Source of the DNA: Streptomyces sp. NBC_00224
Lineage (GTDB): Bacteria > Actinomycetota > Actinomycetes > Streptomycetales > Streptomycetaceae
NCBI RefSeq assembly: GCF_041435195.1
Contig: NZ_CP108106.1
Coordinates: 7,267,001 to 7,331,000 of the forward strand
Direction: 5' to 3'
DNA length: 64,000 nucleotides
Position 1 is the first letter of the stretch. Each line of letters starts with the position of its first letter. A program made the translations under genes and the position numbers. Below are positions 26,998 through 35,828 of this stretch, in pieces. The notes beneath the pieces were generated by a model that saw nothing but the letters and a program-made list of their open reading frames with translations, was not told where the DNA came from and searched no databases.

Positions 26998-27453
26998 CTA
27001 CGCGTCGCGCTTTCGCAGGGCGGCGAGGGCGCGGTCGGCGTGGACGCTCATACGGATCTCGCTCTTGACGATCTCCAGCACCCGGAGGTCGGTGTCGATG
27101 ACGAACGTGACGCGCTTGGTCGGGGCGATGCTGAACCCGCGCTTGACGCCGAACTGCTCCCGTACCGCGCCGTCGGCGTCCGAGAGGAGCGGATAGCCGA
27201 AGGAGTGCTTCTCCGCGAACTCCGCCTGCCGCTCCACCGCGTCGGCGCTGATGCCGACCGGCTGGGCTCCGAGCGCCCGGAACTCTCCGGCGATGTCGCG
27301 GAAGTGGCACGCCTCGGCGGTGCAGCCGGGGGTGAAGGCCGCCGGGTAGAAGAAGAGCACCACCGGGCCCTCGGCCACCAGCTCGGAGAGGGTGCGCAGG
27401 GTGCCGGTCTCGTCGGGGAGCTTGAAGTCGTCGACCGTGTCGCCAATTCTCAT
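26998..27453 (-). CDS. Peroxiredoxin (Bcp/PrxQ or AhpE-like)
   Basis: 151 residues of the AhpC/TSA thioredoxin fold. The peroxidatic Cys is in FTPGCTAEAC (about residue 45) and the second Cys five residues later is in the position of the resolving Cys of alpha-2-type PrxQ proteins. It reduces H2O2 or organic peroxides in the cytoplasm using thioredoxin. Start is the ATG (MRIGDTVDDFKLPDE); a TTG four codons upstream is possible because neither has a good ribosome site. Confidence 0.92.
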   Translation of the reverse strand: MRIGDTVDDFKLPDETGTLRTLSELVAEGPVVLFFYPAAFTPGCTAEACHFRDIAGEFRALGAQPVGISADAVERQAEFAEKHSFGYPLLSDADGAVREQFGVKRGFSIAPTKRVTFVIDTDLRVLEIVKSEIRMSVHADRALAALRKRDA

Positions 27454-27516
27454 GGGCGCAGTCAACCACTGGTGGCGGGGTGGCCGACGGGGAGGGCGGG
27501 CCCGGGGCAGGCGGGG

Positions 27517-28824
27517 CTAGCCGATCCCCTGCCGGTCCGCCTCCAGCGCGAACACCCGCTCGGCCGCCTCCGGAACGTCTCGCTCCACGGCATGGACGAG
27601 CAGGGCCCGGTGCCGCAGGAGGGGCGGGCGCCGCCGCTCGGGAGCCAGCCGCAGCAGTTCGTCCAGGGCCGCCACGATCCGCCGGGTGACCTGCGGGCTG
27701 CCGACGGCGTACGTACGGATCTCGGTGAAGCCGAGGTCGACGAGGTTCTCCCAGGAGGGGATGGGCTGCACCAGCCGTACGGCACCCTGGCGGTCACGGT
27801 GTCCCACGGCGCCGAGCGGCCGGTGGGCGAGCTCGGCGAGCAGCTGCACGATCCGGTCGAGGCACTGCACGGCCGTCGTCGGATCGTTCACGGCGGGGGA
27901 GAGGGCCCGCAGCGCGATGTCGCAGAGCTGCCGCAGCCCGAACCCGAGGTCCTGGTGGAACGTGCGCTCCACTCCCACCGACACGGTGTACCCGAGCGCC
28001 CCGCGCGACGGCGCCCGCCCGCCGAGCACCGCGAGCACGGGAGTGCCCGGCACCACGAAGTCCCCGATCCTGGGGATCAGCCGCAGGACGACGCCCTGGC
28101 GCCGGGCCGCGCGCACGAGCCGCGCGATGTTGACGTCCCGCAGCACGCCGGCCCGCCCGCTGTGCCCCACCTGCCCGCTCTCCACCGGCAGCGGCTCGTC
28201 GCCCATCTCCCCCCGAGGCATCTTGTGCACCACCTGGAACGCCTCGGCGGTGATCCGGTCGACGACGTGCCCGACGCGCATCAGCCGCAGCGTGGTGTTC
28301 ACGTAGGCGATGAAGAGCAGCAGACTCAGCGCGACCATGGCGATCGTGAGCAGACTCTGCGCGATGGGCACGCTGTCCACGAGCCTGGGATCGGTCTCCC
28401 CGCTGTACGAGGTGAGGACGAGCAGCGACAGCGCGAAGGTCGACAGGAAGACGGCGAGGGTCAGCTTGGTGATCCGCGACCGTACGAAGATCCGCACCAC
28501 ACGCGGAGTGAACTGTCCGCTCGCCATCTGCACGGCGACCAGCGAGATGCTGAAGACGACACCGATGAAGGTCATCATCGCCGAGCTGACGGTGGTGATC
28601 ACGGTCTTCAGGTCGTCGACGATCCCGATCAGATCGCCGACCGCCTCGTACTCCCGCTGCCGCTGGAGCTCCTCGACGATCGCCGTGTCCAGCCAGTACG
28701 CCAGCAGCCACAGCACGCACACCAGCGCCAGCGCCGCGCTCGGCGCGAACCAGAAGGTGTCCCGCAGATGCTCCCGCAGCGGCGACAGCATCCGCGGCCG
28801 CCGATATCGCTCCCCGTTGCCCAC
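27517..28824 (-). CDS. DUF2254 integral membrane protein
   Basis: 435 residues. Four hydrophobic segments in the first ~190 residues (SAALALVCVLWLLAYWLD, VITTVSSAMMTFIGVVFSI, LTLAVFLSTFALSLLVL, LLTIAMVALSLLLFIAYV) are followed by a cytoplasmic region with LGFGLRQLCDIALRALSPAVNDPTTAVQCLDRI, the signature of DUF2254. Function is unknown. The start is given as the GTG at 28824; an ATG eleven codons in (MLSPLREHLRDTFW) is equally possible. It follows the peroxiredoxin on the same strand by 63 bp upstream. Confidence 0.88.
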   Translation of the reverse strand: MGNGERYRRPRMLSPLREHLRDTFWFAPSAALALVCVLWLLAYWLDTAIVEELQRQREYEAVGDLIGIVDDLKTVITTVSSAMMTFIGVVFSISLVAVQMASGQFTPRVVRIFVRSRITKLTLAVFLSTFALSLLVLTSYSGETDPRLVDSVPIAQSLLTIAMVALSLLLFIAYVNTTLRLMRVGHVVDRITAEAFQVVHKMPRGEMGDEPLPVESGQVGHSGRAGVLRDVNIARLVRAARRQGVVLRLIPRIGDFVVPGTPVLAVLGGRAPSRGALGYTVSVGVERTFHQDLGFGLRQLCDIALRALSPAVNDPTTAVQCLDRIVQLLAELAHRPLGAVGHRDRQGAVRLVQPIPSWENLVDLGFTEIRTYAVGSPQVTRRIVAALDELLRLAPERRRPPLLRHRALLVHAVERDVPEAAERVFALEADRQGIG

Positions 28825-29048
28825 GCCCCGAGGCTAGGCCCGCACCCCGCGCCACCCCCCGCCCCACGCCCGGCGAGCCCGTCGCGATACCCGCATGGTC
28901 GCGCGATCCGCCGCACGCCGCGCCCGCGCGATTCACGCTGCGTGTGCGCACGGCCACCCTTCGCCCCCGCTTCGCCGATCAATGGCCGAGGCACCCCAAA
29001 CCTCACCCATGCCAAGGCCCGGCGATCCCCTGACCACGCAATATGCGG

Positions 29049-29078
29049 GTGAACACCACCTCGAACCCCTGGTAGAGT
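29049..29078 (+). promoter_or_regulatory. Candidate promoter of tRNA-Leu
   Basis: GTGAAC, 18-base spacer, TAGAGT, ending 44 bases before the mature tRNA. The -10 box is a good match to the Streptomyces housekeeping consensus. The 298-bp gap in which it lies shows nothing else I can name. Confidence 0.5.
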
Positions 29079-29122
29079 TATCTCTGTCGCCGCGGGGAAC
29101 AAACCCGCGAGACAGACACCTT

Positions 29123-29210
29123 GTCCGGGTGGCGGAATGGCAGACGCGCTAGCTTGAGGTGCTAGTGCCCTTTATCGGGCGTGGGGGTTCAAGTCCCCCC
29201 TCGGACACCA
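29123..29210 (+). tRNA. tRNA-Leu (anticodon GAG)
   Basis: Acceptor arms GTCCGGG and CTCGGAC pair; the anticodon stem CTAGC/GCTAG encloses TTGAGGT, giving anticodon GAG (reads CUC/CUU). A long variable arm (GTGCCC-tttat-CGGGCGT) makes it a class II tRNA, and the T arm carries GGTTCAAGTCC. The 3' CCA is encoded. Confidence 0.97.
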
Positions 29211-29213
29211 GCG

Positions 29214-29238
29214 AAAACCCCAGTTGATCTGGGGTTTT
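29214..29238 (+). terminator. Intrinsic terminator of the tRNA gene
   Basis: AAAACCCCAG, loop TTGAT, CTGGGGTTTT: a perfect 10-bp stem ending in a T-run, four bases after the encoded CCA. Confidence 0.85.
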
Positions 29239-29318
29239 CTGCGTTTTCGGGGGCAGTGTGCGAGCCGCTCGATGTCCCTCGCGACTCTCGCTATAGCCGG
29301 ATGCGATACACACGGTCC

Positions 29319-29714
29319 ATGTCCGTAGTCAGTGTCTTCCTGACCCGTCTTGATGTGAAGGACGCCGTGGTCGCCCTGCTGGCGTCGCCCGCCGGAAGGC
29401 AGGGGGCGGCCGTCGAGTCCACGGTGAAGGCCGAATTCAGTGGCAGACCGGTCAAGGCCACCCTGGAACGCGTTCATCGGTACGTCGACGAGCAGCTCGC
29501 CGACGCCGGGACGTGGGGCGTGGACGAGCAGTCCGTACGGGATGAACTGGTCGAGCTTCTTGCCGCGCACCCCGGCGCGGGCGAGGGGAGGCCGCCCCTC
29601 GAAGAGGCCGATCCGGATGCCGACCGGGACGTGGCCCATCAGATCATCGCCGCCCTTGCCCAGGCGTACCCGCTGCCACGGGAGCTGTGGGCCGCGCTGC
29701 CCGTCGCGGAGTGA
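29319..29714 (+). CDS. Hypothetical protein, 131 residues
   Basis: I do not recognise a family. The sequence is hydrophilic and acidic, with no signal peptide or membrane segment; it contains ESTVKAEFSGRPVKATLERVHRYVDEQLADAG and DVAHQIIAALAQAYPLPRELWAAL, which look like amphipathic helices. The frame is open upstream to 29181, but that would overlap the tRNA and its terminator, so I start at the ATG giving MSVVSVFLTRLD. Coding bias is normal for the genome. It stands alone between the tRNA and a 540-bp gap. Confidence 0.6.
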   Translation: MSVVSVFLTRLDVKDAVVALLASPAGRQGAAVESTVKAEFSGRPVKATLERVHRYVDEQLADAGTWGVDEQSVRDELVELLAAHPGAGEGRPPLEEADPDADRDVAHQIIAALAQAYPLPRELWAALPVAE

Positions 29715-29976
29715 GCGAAGAAGGGGCTTAGGGGGACTCGGGGGGCGAGGGAGGGGCGAGGGAACAGACCGATGTGCCTGGTTCCGGTTGGGTGAATAGC
29801 CACGTTAATTCAGCATCTGCGGCCTTTGTGGCCTGGTTGAGTTGCGACGTGCGGCTGGCAAAATGAACCGCTCGGTAGGTATTCTTAGGCGTTCCAAAGT
29901 GAGCCGCCGTTGTTACGTCTCCGCCAGTCACCGCCGTCACCCCCACCCCACCGAACACCTCGCAGGGGAGCAGCAC

Positions 29977-30069
29977 TTGAACACCACAGCCGCAGCCACG
30001 GCCACCGCCACCGCCATGTCCGAGCCCACCTGGGAACTCGTCGCGCGCGAAGTCCCTCTCGTCGGCTGA
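29977..30069 (+). CDS. Possible 30-residue peptide
   Basis: A TTG start with GGGGAG seven bases upstream opens a 30-codon frame: an Ala/Thr-repeat N-terminus (NTTAAATATATA) and a C-terminus MSEPTWELVAREVPLVG. The frame is also open upstream to 29842 but that part looks non-coding. A 10-bp perfect hairpin starts 8 bases after the stop. Ribosome site, frame and hairpin together suggest a real short gene; no family recognised. It has no cysteines, and the composition argues against a transmembrane toxin. Confidence 0.4.
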   Translation: MNTTAAATATATAMSEPTWELVAREVPLVG

Positions 30070-30076
30070 CTCGCGG

Positions 30077-30113
30077 GCGTCCGCCGGGCGAATCCGAGGC
30101 GTTCGGCGGACGC
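30077..30113 (+). terminator. Hairpin after the small peptide frame
   Basis: GCGTCCGCCG pairs perfectly with CGGCGGACGC around a 17-base loop, beginning 8 bases after the TGA of the 30-residue frame. No T-run. Confidence 0.45.
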
Positions 30114-30256
30114 CGTAGCCGACCCCGTTCGGAACACACCGTCACCGCGTGGCCCGGCTCACTCAAGTCGCGGCCGGGTAAGGGCTGTTGGCCCGGGTGC
30201 TGGGATGTCTACCCTGTTACAGGCCTTGAGGGATGGAACGCCTGAGGGGGAGACGC

Positions 30257-31942
30257 ATGAGCACAGATATCAGGAGCGGCACCGACGACGCAGCGCGGCC
30301 GGCCGAGCCGGCGAAGGGTGAGAAGTTCGCCGACTGGGCGGACGGGCGTCTGGGGATCTACTCGATCGCCAGGACCCAGATGCGCAAGATCTTCCCGGAC
30401 CACTGGTCCTACATGTTCGGCGAGATCTGCCTCTACAGCTTTCTCGTCCTCATTCTCACCGGTATCTATCTGACGCTCTTCTTCGAGCCGAGCGGTGTGG
30501 AGGTCGTCTACCACGGCTCGTACACCCCGCTGAGCGGCGTCCGGATGACCAGGGCCTACGAGTCCACCATCGACCTCAGCTTCGATGTGCGCGGCGGGCT
30601 GCTGATCCGTCAGGTCCACCACTGGGCCGCGCTGGTCTTCTGCGCCGGGCTCCTTGTGCACATGATGCGGGTGTTCTTCACCGGGGCCTACCGCAAGCCG
30701 CGCGAGCTGAACTGGCTGTTCGGCTGGACCATCCTGTTCACGGCCCTCATCACCGGTCTCACCGGCTACTCGCTCCCGGACGACCTGCTCTCCGGCACCG
30801 GCATCCGGTTCGCCGACGGCGCCATCCTGTCGATCCCGGTGATCGGTACGTACATCTCCTTCTTCCTCTTCGGCGGAGAGTTCCCCGGGCACGACATCAT
30901 TCCGCGGCTCTACTCGGCGCACGTGCTGCTGCTGCCGGGCCTCATCCTGGGGCTGGTCGTCACCCATCTGATCCTGGTCTTCTACCACAAACACACCCAA
31001 TTCGCCGGGCCCGGCCGGACCGAGAAGAACGTCGTGGGTGCGCCTCTGATGCCCATCTACACCGCCAAGGCGGGCGGGTTCTTCTTCCTGGTCTTCGGGC
31101 TGCTGACGATCATGGGTGCGGTGGCGACCATCAACCCCGTGTGGGCGATGGGGCCCTACCGGCCCGACCTCGTCTCGACCGGCGCCCAACCCGACTGGTA
31201 CCTGGGCTTCTCGGAGGGTCTGATCCGGGTGATGCCCGGCTGGGAGATCAACGCCTGGGGCCATACGCTCGCCCTCGGCGTCCTCATCCCCTTCATGCTC
31301 TTCCCGGTGCTGCTCGCCGCGATCGGTGCCTATCCGTTCATCGAGGCGTGGATCACCGGGGACAAGCGCGAGCACCACATCGCGGACCGGCCGCGCAACC
31401 ACCCCGTCCGCACCGGCCTCGGTACGGCCTGGCTGGCCATGTACTTCGTGTGTCTGGTCGGCGGTGGCAACGACCTGTGGGCCACCCACTTCCATCTCTC
31501 GATCAACTCGATCACCTGGTTCGTAAGGATCGGCTTCTTCGCCGGACCGGTGCTCACCTTCATCGTCACCAAGCGCATCTGCCTGGGACTCCAGCTCCGT
31601 GACCGGGACAAGGCGCTGCACGGCCGGGAGAGCGGCATTATCAAGCGGCTGCCGCATGGCGAGTATGTGGAGGTGCACGAGCCGCTCGACCAGGGCCAGC
31701 TCTACAAGCTCACCCAGCACGAGCAGCCCGCACCCTTCGAACTGGGCCCGGAGGTCGACGAGAACGGCGTACCGCGCAAGGTCACCCGCTCCCAGAGGCT
31801 GCGCGCCAAGCTCGCCAAGTCCCTGTACGGGCCGGGCTCGCACGTCCCCAAGGCCACCGTCGAGGAGTACAAGCAGATCCAGAGCTCGAGCCACGGCCAC
31901 GAGCAGGAAGAGGGGCAGGAGCAGGCGCGTCAGTCGCACTAG
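30257..31942 (+). CDS. Cytochrome b subunit of a cytochrome bcc (bc1-type) complex, orphan paralogue
   Basis: 561-residue membrane protein matching actinobacterial QcrB: LADWADGRLGIYS-like start (FADWADGRLGIYSIART), heme ligands in RQVHHWAALVF (~121) and LLVHMMRVFF (~135) and in YSAHVLLLPG (~221) and VTHLILVFYH (~236), and the quinol-site PDWYLGFSEG. A ~110-residue hydrophilic C-terminal tail is typical of this group. Start ATG has GGGGAG five bases upstream. No qcrA (Rieske), qcrC (cytochrome c) or ctaE is beside it, so it is not the main respiratory operon; it may replace QcrB under certain conditions or act alone. Confidence 0.93.
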   Translation: MSTDIRSGTDDAARPAEPAKGEKFADWADGRLGIYSIARTQMRKIFPDHWSYMFGEICLYSFLVLILTGIYLTLFFEPSGVEVVYHGSYTPLSGVRMTRAYESTIDLSFDVRGGLLIRQVHHWAALVFCAGLLVHMMRVFFTGAYRKPRELNWLFGWTILFTALITGLTGYSLPDDLLSGTGIRFADGAILSIPVIGTYISFFLFGGEFPGHDIIPRLYSAHVLLLPGLILGLVVTHLILVFYHKHTQFAGPGRTEKNVVGAPLMPIYTAKAGGFFFLVFGLLTIMGAVATINPVWAMGPYRPDLVSTGAQPDWYLGFSEGLIRVMPGWEINAWGHTLALGVLIPFMLFPVLLAAIGAYPFIEAWITGDKREHHIADRPRNHPVRTGLGTAWLAMYFVCLVGGGNDLWATHFHLSINSITWFVRIGFFAGPVLTFIVTKRICLGLQLRDRDKALHGRESGIIKRLPHGEYVEVHEPLDQGQLYKLTQHEQPAPFELGPEVDENGVPRKVTRSQRLRAKLAKSLYGPGSHVPKATVEEYKQIQSSSHGHEQEEGQEQARQSH

Positions 31943-31961
31943 GGCAGTACGTAAGGATTGC

Positions 31962-31992
31962 GGGCCCCGCCGGGCGGATTCCGGCGGGGCCC
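31962..31992 (+). terminator. Terminator after the cytochrome b gene
   Basis: A perfect 12-bp stem GGGCCCCGCCGG / CCGGCGGGGCCC with a 7-base loop starts 19 bases after the stop and is followed by TGTTCGTCTTCC. Confidence 0.7.
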
Positions 31993-32112
31993 TGTTCGTC
32001 TTCCGTACTGCCGCGAGACACGGATACGCCACTGGGTCTTCCGTATTCACCGCTGTTCTTGGAACACTCCAGTCGCTTCTGTCCCCACACCCTTACAGAG
32101 GTCACCTCACTC

Positions 32113-34170
32113 ATGGCTGAACTCAATCGGCGCCGGTTCATGCAGCTCGCCGGCGGCACCGCGGCCCTCACCATGCTGTCCGACAGCATCGCCCGCGCCG
32201 CCGCCATCCCGGCGCAGGGCAGCACCGGCAGCATCCAGGACGTCGAGCACGTCGTCGTCCTGATGCAGGAGAACCGTTCCTTCGACCACTACTTCGGCTC
32301 GCTCAAGGGCGTGCGCGGCTTCGGTGACCCGCGCCCCGTCACGCTCCCCAGCGGCAAGTCGGTCTGGCATCAGGAGAGCGGCGGCAAGGAGGTGCTGCCG
32401 TTCCGGCCCAAGGCGGACAACCTCGGTCTCCAGTTCATCCAGGACCTCAACCACGACTGGGCCGGCGGCCACAAGGCGTTCAACAACGGCAAGTACGACC
32501 AGTGGGTGCCCGCCAAGACGTCCACCACGATGGCGTACCTCACCCGTGAGGACATCCCGTTCCACTACGCGCTGGCCGACGCCTTCACCATCTGCGACGC
32601 GTACCACTGCTCGTTCATCGGCTCCACCGACCCGAACCGCTACTACATGTGGACCGGGTACACCGGCAACGACGGCACCGGCGGCGGGCCCGTTCTCGGC
32701 AACGACGAGAAGGGGTACGGCTGGACGACCTACCCCGAGCGGCTGGAGAAGGCCGGGGTGTCCTGGAAGATCTACCAGGACGTCGGCGACGGCCTGGACG
32801 CGGCCGGCGGCTGGGGCTGGATCAACGACGCCTACCGCGGCAACTACGGCGACAACTCGCTGCTGTACTTCAACACCTACCGCAACGCCAAGCCGGGCGA
32901 CCCGCTCTACGACAAGGCGCGCACGGGCACCAACGCCAAGGCGGGCGAGGGCTTCTTCGACATTCTCAAGGCCGACGTGAAGGCCGGGAAGCTGCCGCAG
33001 GTGTCCTGGATCGCCGCACCCGAGGCGTTCACCGAGCACCCCAACTGGCCCGCGAACTACGGCGCCTGGTACATCTCCCAGGTGCTCGACGCGCTGACCT
33101 CCAACCCCGATGTGTGGGCGAAGACCGCGCTGTTCATCACGTACGACGAGAACGACGGCTTCTTCGACCACATCGTGCCGCCGTTCCCGCCCTCCTCGGC
33201 CAACCAGGGCCTGTCCACGGTCTCGACCTCGGCCGACTACTACGCCGGTGACATCAGCCACGGCGCCGGTGCCTACGGGCTCGGCCAGCGCGTCCCGATG
33301 CTCGTCGTGTCGCCCTGGTCCACCGGCGGCTACAGCTGCTCCGAGACCTTCGACCACACCTCGATCATCCGCTTCATGGAGCGCCGGTTCGGTGTTCAGG
33401 AACCCAACATCTCGCCCTGGCGGCGGGCCATCTGCGGCGACCTGACCTCGGCGTTCGACTTCGGCAAGTCGAACACCACGCCCGCCGCGCTGCCCTCCAC
33501 GGCGGCCTATGTGCCGCCGGACCACAACCGGCACCCGGACTTCGTGCCGGTGCCGCCCACGACCGGCAGCGTGCCCAAGCAGGAGCGGGGCTCGCGCCTC
33601 ACCCGGCCGCTGCGGTACGCGCCGTACGTGGACGGCTCGGCGAACGTGTCCACCGGCAAGTTCACGCTGACCTTCGGCGCCGGCGCCTCGGCGGGCGCCC
33701 AGTTCTTCGTGACCTCCCCGAACCGCACCGACGGGCCGTGGACCTACACGACCGAGGCGGGCAAGACGCTCTCCGACACGTGGAACACCGCGTACTCCAA
33801 GGGCACCACCGACCTCACGGTCTTCGGCCCCAACGGGTTCCTGCGCACCTTCCGCAACCCCGGCAAGACCGCGGGTCCCGAGGTGACCGCCCGGCACAAC
33901 GCGGCCACCGGCAACCTCGACCTGACCCTGACCAACGCGGGCACGTCGAGCGCGCGCCTCACGGTCACCAACGGGTACGGCGGCGCGTCCCAGGCGCTCA
34001 CGGTCCAGCCGGGCGCCACCGTCAAGTACACGGTCGACCTGACGGCGAGCAAGCGCTGGTACGACGTGTCGGTGGTCTCCAGCGGCAGCTCCACGTTCCT
34101 GCGCCGGTTCGCCGGACACGTGGAGACCGGCACGGTCGGCGTCAGCGACCCGGCGATCCTCACCGCCTGA
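32113..34170 (+). CDS. Secreted phospholipase C (phosphoesterase family, Tat substrate)
   Basis: 685 residues. Twin-arginine leader NRRRFMQLAGGTAALTML. The catalytic region is the phosphoesterase/PLC family: EHVVVLMQENRSFDHYFGSLKG, then YHCSFIGSTDPNRYYMWTG, FITYDENDGFFDHIVPP and VPMLVVSPWSTGGY. Two C-terminal beta domains of the bacterial PLC type (DUF756) span roughly 490-590 and 600-685. It hydrolyses phosphatidylcholine or sphingomyelin, releasing phosphate-bearing head groups; relatives in Streptomyces are often phosphate-controlled. Start at MAELNRRRF; the frame is open further upstream but without a signal. Confidence 0.93.
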   Translation: MAELNRRRFMQLAGGTAALTMLSDSIARAAAIPAQGSTGSIQDVEHVVVLMQENRSFDHYFGSLKGVRGFGDPRPVTLPSGKSVWHQESGGKEVLPFRPKADNLGLQFIQDLNHDWAGGHKAFNNGKYDQWVPAKTSTTMAYLTREDIPFHYALADAFTICDAYHCSFIGSTDPNRYYMWTGYTGNDGTGGGPVLGNDEKGYGWTTYPERLEKAGVSWKIYQDVGDGLDAAGGWGWINDAYRGNYGDNSLLYFNTYRNAKPGDPLYDKARTGTNAKAGEGFFDILKADVKAGKLPQVSWIAAPEAFTEHPNWPANYGAWYISQVLDALTSNPDVWAKTALFITYDENDGFFDHIVPPFPPSSANQGLSTVSTSADYYAGDISHGAGAYGLGQRVPMLVVSPWSTGGYSCSETFDHTSIIRFMERRFGVQEPNISPWRRAICGDLTSAFDFGKSNTTPAALPSTAAYVPPDHNRHPDFVPVPPTTGSVPKQERGSRLTRPLRYAPYVDGSANVSTGKFTLTFGAGASAGAQFFVTSPNRTDGPWTYTTEAGKTLSDTWNTAYSKGTTDLTVFGPNGFLRTFRNPGKTAGPEVTARHNAATGNLDLTLTNAGTSSARLTVTNGYGGASQALTVQPGATVKYTVDLTASKRWYDVSVVSSGSSTFLRRFAGHVETGTVGVSDPAILTA

Positions 34171-34187
34171 CCGTTCCGCGTCCGTGG

Positions 34188-34215
34188 CCGGGCCGTCCCC
34201 CTGGGGGCGGCCCGG
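34188..34215 (+). terminator. Hairpin after the phospholipase gene
   Basis: CCGGGCCGTCCCC pairs with GGGGGCGGCCCGG (one G-T pair) around a very short loop, 17 bases after the stop codon. Confidence 0.5.
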
Positions 34216-34385
34216 TCCGCGTGTACGGGGTCCGCGGGAGCCGTGTGGCCGGTGCGTTCCATGGGGCCCGACCGCTGCCGAGCGAGCGGTCGGATCGGGC
34301 CAAATCGTATGACTCCGGCAGGTCGGCAGCGTCGCGGCGCGTCATACTGGTCGGCCACGGATCGCGGCGGACAAGGGGAAGTACG

Positions 34386-35816
34386 TTGTTGGAGACGGTG
34401 AACGGGACGGGCACGTCCCGGGGCGGGGGGCGGCACGCCGTCGTCATCGGGGCGAGCCTGGCCGGGCTGCTCGCGGCCCATGTGCTCGCGGACCATGCCG
34501 ACCGGGTCACGGTGATCGAGCGCGACCGGCTGCCCGACGGGCCCGAGCCGCGCGGCGGCGTGCCGCAGAGCCGCCACACCCACGTCCTGCTGACGGCCGG
34601 TCAGCAGGCCTTCGACGAACTGCTGCCGGGCATCACGGACGAGCTGCGCGAGCACGGCGCGCCCCACCTCGGCATGCCGAGCGACCTGGTGCAGTGGCAG
34701 GCCGGGAGCTGGTACCGGCGCACCGAGGCCACCGCCCACATCCTCACCCCCTCCCGGCCGCTCCTGGAGTGGCTGGTCCGCCGCCGGGTTCTGGCCAACC
34801 CGCGCATCGAGACCGTGCAGGGCACCGAGGCGGTGGGGCTGCTCGGCGACGCCCGGCGGGTGCGCGGGGTGCTGCTGCGCGAGCGGGGAGCGGCGGCGGC
34901 CGCCGTGGGCCGCGAGCCGCAGCCGATCGCCGCCGACCTCGTCGTGGACGCCTCCGGCCGTGGCAGCCGGGCCCCCGACTGGCTCACCGCGCTGGGCGCG
35001 GAGCGGCCCGAAGAGGAGACCCTGGACACCGGACTCGCCTATGCGACACGGGTCTACCGGAGCCCGGCGGGCGGGTCGGACTACGACGACATGGACGGGC
35101 ACTTCATCGTCCCCAACGTAGGCCAGACGTACGGGGCGGTGGTGCTGCCGACCGAGGGCGACCGGTGGATGGTCACGCTCTCCGGGCTGCGCGGCGCCGA
35201 ACCGCCCACGGACGACGCGGGGTTCACCGAGTTCGCCGACCGGCTGCCGCACCCGATCGTGCGCCGCTGGCTCGACGGGGCGAAGCCCGAGTCCGCCGCG
35301 CTCTCCTACCGCACCACCGCGAACGTGCGCCGTCGCTACGACCGCCCCGGCCGCCGCCCGGCCGGGTTCCTGGCCACCGGTGACGCCCAGTGCGTGTTCA
35401 ACCCGATCTACGGACAGGGCATGACGGTCGCGGCCCTGGGCGCCGTCGCCCTGCGCGACGCGCTCACCGACACCCGGCGTACGCCGACGACCCGCCGCGT
35501 ACAGAAGGCGCTGTTCGCGGCGGCGCGCCAGGCGTGGGACATCTCGGCCGGGTCGGACAAGAACATGCCGGGTGCCGAGGGCAGCGCGGCGGGCGGCACG
35601 GTGGCCGACCGGATCTCGGGGTGGTACCTGGAGCGTGTCGAACTGCGCGCCACCGGCGACCCGGTCGTGGGCGCGGCCTTCCGCGAAGTCCTGTTCCTGA
35701 CGGCCCCGGTGACCTCGCTGTTCGCGCCGCGCATCGCGAAGGCGGTGCTGTTCGGCCCCGTACGGGCCACGCCGCCGGAGCCGCCGCTGCGGCGGGAGGA
35801 GCGGGAGGAGGTGTAG
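34386..35816 (+). CDS. FAD-dependent monooxygenase-like flavoprotein
   Basis: 476 residues. The N-terminal dinucleotide motif is AVVIGASLAGLLAAHVLADHADRVTVIERD, and the second FAD motif is GDAQCVFNPIYGQGMTVAALGAVAL, both typical of the p-hydroxybenzoate-hydroxylase/halogenase-like group. Members hydroxylate or oxidise aromatic or polyketide substrates. TTG start, chosen because AAGGGGAAG lies 7 bases upstream and the family begins close to the Rossmann strand. It converges with the dehydrogenase at 35829 with a 12-bp gap. The substrate is unknown; nothing nearby supplies an obvious partner. Confidence 0.85.
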   Translation: MLETVNGTGTSRGGGRHAVVIGASLAGLLAAHVLADHADRVTVIERDRLPDGPEPRGGVPQSRHTHVLLTAGQQAFDELLPGITDELREHGAPHLGMPSDLVQWQAGSWYRRTEATAHILTPSRPLLEWLVRRRVLANPRIETVQGTEAVGLLGDARRVRGVLLRERGAAAAAVGREPQPIAADLVVDASGRGSRAPDWLTALGAERPEEETLDTGLAYATRVYRSPAGGSDYDDMDGHFIVPNVGQTYGAVVLPTEGDRWMVTLSGLRGAEPPTDDAGFTEFADRLPHPIVRRWLDGAKPESAALSYRTTANVRRRYDRPGRRPAGFLATGDAQCVFNPIYGQGMTVAALGAVALRDALTDTRRTPTTRRVQKALFAAARQAWDISAGSDKNMPGAEGSAAGGTVADRISGWYLERVELRATGDPVVGAAFREVLFLTAPVTSLFAPRIAKAVLFGPVRATPPEPPLRREEREEV

Positions 35817-35828
35817 GGGCCGTACCGG

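Larger units (their letters stand above)
29715..30256 (+). other. Gene-poor 540-bp stretch with one possible small peptide unit
   Basis: The first ~260 bases are less GC-rich than the surroundings (TTAATTCAGC, GGCAAAATGAAC, TATTCTTAGG) and look like promoter or leader DNA. A short reading frame with ribosome site and hairpin follows (listed separately). The last ~140 bases lead to the cytochrome b gene and show nothing else I can name. Confidence 0.4.

Noticed and set aside
29181..29318. Extension of the hypothetical gene at 29319 upstream to 29181.
   Set aside because: It would overlap the tRNA-Leu 3' half and its terminator.
32043..32065. Possible PHO box (TATTCACCGCT then GTTCTTGGAAC) before the phospholipase gene.
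   Set aside because: The repeat spacing is 10 rather than 11 and the second unit is a poor match; it reads better as a chance GTTC-TTG-GAAC palindrome.
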